A stretch of 8,074 nucleotides of DNA, taken from NCBI GenBank assembly GCA_035529405.1, contig DATKWV010000020.1:1-8074 (forward strand), in the 5' to 3' direction. This stretch comes from DATKWV01 sp035529405 (GTDB taxonomy: Bacteria; Planctomycetota; Phycisphaerae; Sedimentisphaerales; Anaerobacaceae). The notes beneath the pieces were generated by a model. That model worked only from the letters and a program-made list of their open reading frames with translations. It was not told the origin of the DNA and searched no databases. Positions 5,489-8,074 of this stretch are shown here, one piece after another (the stretch's first letter is position 1; each line of letters opens with the position of its first letter). A program made the translations under genes and the position numbers.

Positions 5489-7077
5489 ATAAGGCCCGTC
5501 GATATTTGATGGTGATTTGTGTGTTCGTACTTTTGACAGGCGGCGCAGCGGCTTTTATACTGGCGTTCGAACGCAAGCCCGAAATCAGCAACTGGCAACA
5601 GGCCGACCGTTCCGCCGTAATACGACCTGATTATACCGGAACCGTTATTGCGCCCAACATCGCGCCTCTGAACTTCCTCGTGCAGGAACAGGGAACGTAC
5701 TATCACGTGAAAATACACTCGAAACAGGGCGCGCCGATAGAAATTTTCAGCCGAAAAGGCAAAATTGTCATTCCCGAAAATTCCTGGCACAGGCTGTTGA
5801 ATGCCAACAGGGGCCAACCGTTGTACTTCGATGTGTTCGTACAAGGGCGTGATGGCGGATGGCTGCGATTCGAAACCGTTGAGAACACCATAGCAGCCGA
5901 GAACATCGACCCTTACATATTTTACAGGAAGCTGCACCCGACACACCGGCTGTTCAGCGGAGACATCGGCATTTATCAACGGGATTTACGGAATTACGAT
6001 GAACGGCTGGTTCTGGGCAAAAAGTATTTACAGCAGGGCAGTTGTCTTAACTGTCACACATTCTGCAATAACCGTACCGATAAAATGTTAATCGGCGTCC
6101 GCAGCGGCGTTTACGGTAACAGCACCCTGCTGATTGAAGGCGGACAGGTCAGCAAGATAGCTGCAAAATTCGGATACAGCAGTTGGCACCCGAGCGGCCG
6201 GCTGGTGGTCTATTCAATTGACGAATTGCCGATGTTCTATCATACGGCTCGAAATGAGGTTCGTGACACTGTCCACATCGATTCGCTGCTTGCTTACCAT
6301 GTACTGGGCTCCGGCAAGGTCAGTACGTGCGCGAAGTTTTCCCAAAAGGACCGTCTGGAAACATGGCCTGCGTGGTCTCCGGACGGGCGTTACCTGTATT
6401 TTTGCAGTGCACCCAAGTTGTGGCCGGGCCAGGAGGATGAATTGCCGCCCAGTCTCTACAACCAGGCAAAGTATGACATAGTCCGTATACGTTATGACCT
6501 TGATAGTGACCAGTGGGGCGAACTGGAGACCGTAGTTTCCGCACAGGATACCCAGCTAAGCGCCGGTGTACCGGCGATTAGTCCTGATGGGCGATGGTTG
6601 TTGTTTTGTATGTTCGACTACGGTTATTTTCCGGCCTGGCAGCAAAGCAGCGATTTGTACATAGTTGACCTTCAGGCTGCCGGCGAAACCGGTCAATATA
6701 AGTGGCGACGCCTGAATATCAACAGCGACCAAAGCGAAGCCTGGCATACGTGGTCAAGCAACAGCCGATGGATAGTCTTCAGCAGTAAACGCGATTATGG
6801 TGTATTTACGAGGCCTTATATTAGCTATATCGACCATGCAGGGAGGGTTTATAAGCCCATTGTGCTGCCCCAAAAAGACCCTGCGCTGTACGACCACTGT
6901 CTGCAGACCTATAACACCCCTGAATTCGCAATCGAACCCGTTCATCATTCTGGAGAAAAGCTCGCCCGAATGGCCCGCAGGCCTGGCGGAATCAGTGTTG
7001 ATATGCCGGTGACAATGGCCACTCCGATAACCAAAACCCAGCCTGGTTACGTTCCTGGCGCCGGTGAAAGGGAATAA
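5485..7077 (+). CDS. Membrane-anchored PD40 (TolB-like) beta-propeller with one haem c motif
   Basis: The protein has 530 residues. Residues 7-27 form a single hydrophobic helix after MNKARR and act as a signal anchor; no lipobox is present. Residues 50-135 look beta-rich and may be an Ig-like or carbohydrate-binding-like domain. CLNCH at 187-191 is a CXXCH covalent haem c site, with a further Cys at 194. It is followed by WD40-like PD40 motifs: SSWHPSGRLVVYS (232-244), PAWSPDGRYLYFCS (295-308), PAISPDGRWLLFC (363-375) and HTWSSNSRWIVFSS (421-434). Such propellers bind proteins or ligands in the periplasm; haem attachment requires export and a Ccm or Ccs maturation system encoded elsewhere. 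It starts with the ATGA overlap after an AAGGAA ribosome site. The charged tail after about 485 is probably disordered. A periplasmic electron-transfer or redox-sensing partner of the preceding membrane protein is inferred; the substrate is unknown. Confidence 0.85.
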   Translation: MNKARRYLMVICVFVLLTGGAAAFILAFERKPEISNWQQADRSAVIRPDYTGTVIAPNIAPLNFLVQEQGTYYHVKIHSKQGAPIEIFSRKGKIVIPENSWHRLLNANRGQPLYFDVFVQGRDGGWLRFETVENTIAAENIDPYIFYRKLHPTHRLFSGDIGIYQRDLRNYDERLVLGKKYLQQGSCLNCHTFCNNRTDKMLIGVRSGVYGNSTLLIEGGQVSKIAAKFGYSSWHPSGRLVVYSIDELPMFYHTARNEVRDTVHIDSLLAYHVLGSGKVSTCAKFSQKDRLETWPAWSPDGRYLYFCSAPKLWPGQEDELPPSLYNQAKYDIVRIRYDLDSDQWGELETVVSAQDTQLSAGVPAISPDGRWLLFCMFDYGYFPAWQQSSDLYIVDLQAAGETGQYKWRRLNINSDQSEAWHTWSSNSRWIVFSSKRDYGVFTRPYISYIDHAGRVYKPIVLPQKDPALYDHCLQTYNTPEFAIEPVHHSGEKLARMARRPGGISVDMPVTMATPITKTQPGYVPGAGERE

Positions 7078-7082
7078 TACGC

Positions 7083-7355
7083 TCAAGCGCCTGATTTAAG
7101 CCCCTTCAAAACCAGATATAGGCCCTTGCGCGACAGATAACGCGGAATAATCTCTTGATAAAATCGCCTGTGAAGGCTATTATCTGGTTTGAGCGGTACG
7201 GTTTTTCGTGGAAAAAACCACCTGTTGGTGTTAAGCCGGCCATCCTTATCAACGATAGTAAATATGGGCAAAATGCGTAACCTGGCTAATTTTGCCGGAG
7301 TACGGTCGGAAAGAGTTTTGTAATACCGAAATGACAGTAAATTTTGATATACGCA
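7083..7355 (-). pseudogene. Possible remnant of a leftward gene (91 open codons without a proper start)
   Basis: The minus-strand frame is open from the TAG at 7356-7358 to the TGA ending at 7083. Its only usual start is a TTG at 7271, with no ribosome site seen. The end reads like protein, with aromatic and basic residues and a helix HRRFYQEIIPRYLSRKG, loosely like the C-terminal tail of B12-binding radical SAM enzymes (a weak resemblance). If real, its 5' part has been replaced by the rightward gene starting at 7331, which it overlaps by 25 bases. Chance openness is fully possible. Confidence 0.2.
7109..7190. repeat. 10-base inverted repeat in the gap before the Rid-like gene
   Basis: AAACCAGATA (7109-7118) and TATCTGGTTT (7181-7190) are perfect complements 62 bases apart. 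With small gaps, the match extends on both sides (TCA outside, TAG.CC inside) to about 17-18 positions. Neither arm is followed by a T-run. It could fold as an mRNA hairpin between the PD40 gene and the next gene, or mark the ends of a tiny decayed element; chance is not excluded. Confidence 0.35.
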
Positions 7356-8074
7356 CTATTGAATCCGGTGCCGCTGCAGAGGTCTATATATCAGCGACAC
7401 CAGAGAAAAAGGCCCCGCCGGAGGTACATCTGCGTGAAATGTTTGCCGGTATTGCGGACATAATCCGCTCCAGGAAAGCCCACATTCTCGAGGAACGGAT
7501 ATTCGCGGCTGAAAACATTACGGACCTTGTCCGAAAGGTTCGCTTAGAGATTTACGGCGACATAGACGATGGCGTAAATGCCAGTATACTGCTGGGCAAG
7601 GAAGGCATATTGGGACCGGTCCTGGGTGCACAGGTACATGCGGTGATATCGCAGCCGGCTCCAGAAGTGATTACTTTCAAGGGCTTGGCCTGCGGTCGAA
7701 TTCTTCGTTTACCGCAGCAGACCTTTCTTACCGCCTCAGCCATATCGGCATCCGGCTTTAACAACGCCTCGGAACAGGCCCGGGCTACATTGGAAGCGTC
7801 AGAATCGATACTCAGCCAGTTTGGTGCGGACCTGTTTTCCATCGCACGGACGTGGATGTGGCTGGGCGATATCCTGTGCTGGTATGATGAATTCAATGCT
7901 GCCAGAAACCGGTTCTTCACCGAACGCGGCGCGATTGGAAAGGCCGGGAAACGCTCAATGCCTGCGAGTACGGGAATTGGGCTGGCCCTTGCCGATGGGG
8001 GGCCCTGTGCGATGGACCTTGTGGCGGTGCTGGAACCGAGGGGGTCAATCCAGTACCTTCAGGCAGGCGGCAGG
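7331..8074 (+). CDS. Rid/YjgF-superfamily protein, chorismatase-like (3' end beyond window)
   Basis: An open frame of 248 codons runs from the ATG at 7331 to the window edge without a stop. Residues 1-115 form an N-terminal domain of unclear relation, as in two-domain FkbO/Hyg5-type chorismatases. Residues about 130-248 carry the Rid fold signature: EQARATLEASESILSQFG, then RTWMWLGDILCWYDEFNAAR, then FFTERG and MPASTGIGL. In E. coli-type RidA imine deaminases the last block reads PARS, with Arg105 binding the substrate carboxylate; here the Arg position is Ser (residue 213), so ordinary imine deaminase activity is unlikely. The protein is cytoplasmic, with no signal peptide. The start lacks a well-placed ribosome site (GGAAAGAG is about 14 bases away); an in-frame TTG at 7292 is a poorer option. 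It is separated from the PD40 gene by 253 bases, so co-transcription is uncertain. The exact reaction cannot be named. Confidence 0.78.
   Translation, partial: MTVNFDIRTIESGAAAEVYISATPEKKAPPEVHLREMFAGIADIIRSRKAHILEERIFAAENITDLVRKVRLEIYGDIDDGVNASILLGKEGILGPVLGAQVHAVISQPAPEVITFKGLACGRILRLPQQTFLTASAISASGFNNASEQARATLEASESILSQFGADLFSIARTWMWLGDILCWYDEFNAARNRFFTERGAIGKAGKRSMPASTGIGLALADGGPCAMDLVAVLEPRGSIQYLQAGGR

Noticed and set aside
5461..5979. A 172-codon minus-strand frame opposite the start of the PD40 gene.
   Set aside because: It overlaps the coupled gene junction on the other strand and has no domain or start signal.
7552..7920. A 122-codon minus-strand frame near the right end.
   Set aside because: It is fully antisense to the Rid-like frame, whose conserved motifs show which strand is coding.

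Overview
The window reads as ordinary chromosome of a free-living Gram-negative-type bacterium. The best guess is a planctomycete of the Phycisphaerae/Sedimentisphaerales kind, possibly a Bacteroidota relative. This rests on the pairing of a DUF6057-like membrane protein with a CXXCH-bearing PD40 (TolB-like) propeller, on an ECF sigma factor followed by a non-zinc membrane protein, and on a BlaI-type repressor. The taxonomic call is inference from gene content. No tRNA, rRNA, CRISPR array, transposase or integrase is visible.

The left part (1-1782) is transcribed leftward. A sigma-70 family ECF factor (874-1437, TTG start) overlaps by 8 bases a four-helix membrane protein (300-881) that probably partners or restrains it. 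Upstream of the sigma gene is an ECF-style promoter (TGAACC, 16 bases, CGACTA), so it probably activates its own operon. Further left, a BlaI/MecI-family repressor gene begins at 112 and runs off the window. Its promoter carries two near-identical TACACTTGTA operators, one between the -35 and -10 boxes and one just downstream of the start point, and lies beside a phased A/T-tract.

The middle (1783-3312, leftward) is a complete comM/yifB gene for a Mg-chelatase-like AAA+ ATPase of the family that helps integrate transforming DNA. It is preceded by a sigma-70-like promoter with an overlapping inverted repeat. The 205 bases between it and the next, divergent gene also hold a terminator-like hairpin and an extended -10 promoter facing right.

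The right part (3518-8074, rightward) is the most interesting. A 656-residue polytopic protein is coupled through an ATGA overlap to a membrane-anchored, probably periplasmic PD40 propeller with one haem c attachment site (CLNCH). Charge distribution in the first protein fits nine membrane helices with its helical-repeat C-terminal domain in the periplasm, the same side as the cytochrome propeller, so the two could form an envelope redox or sensing complex of unknown function. After a 253-base gap (which holds a possible leftward gene remnant and a 10-base inverted repeat) a second rightward gene starts at 7331 and is cut by the window end. It has a Rid/YjgF-type C-terminal domain in which the usual catalytic-site arginine motif PARS reads PAST, suggesting chorismatase-like or other non-deaminase chemistry.
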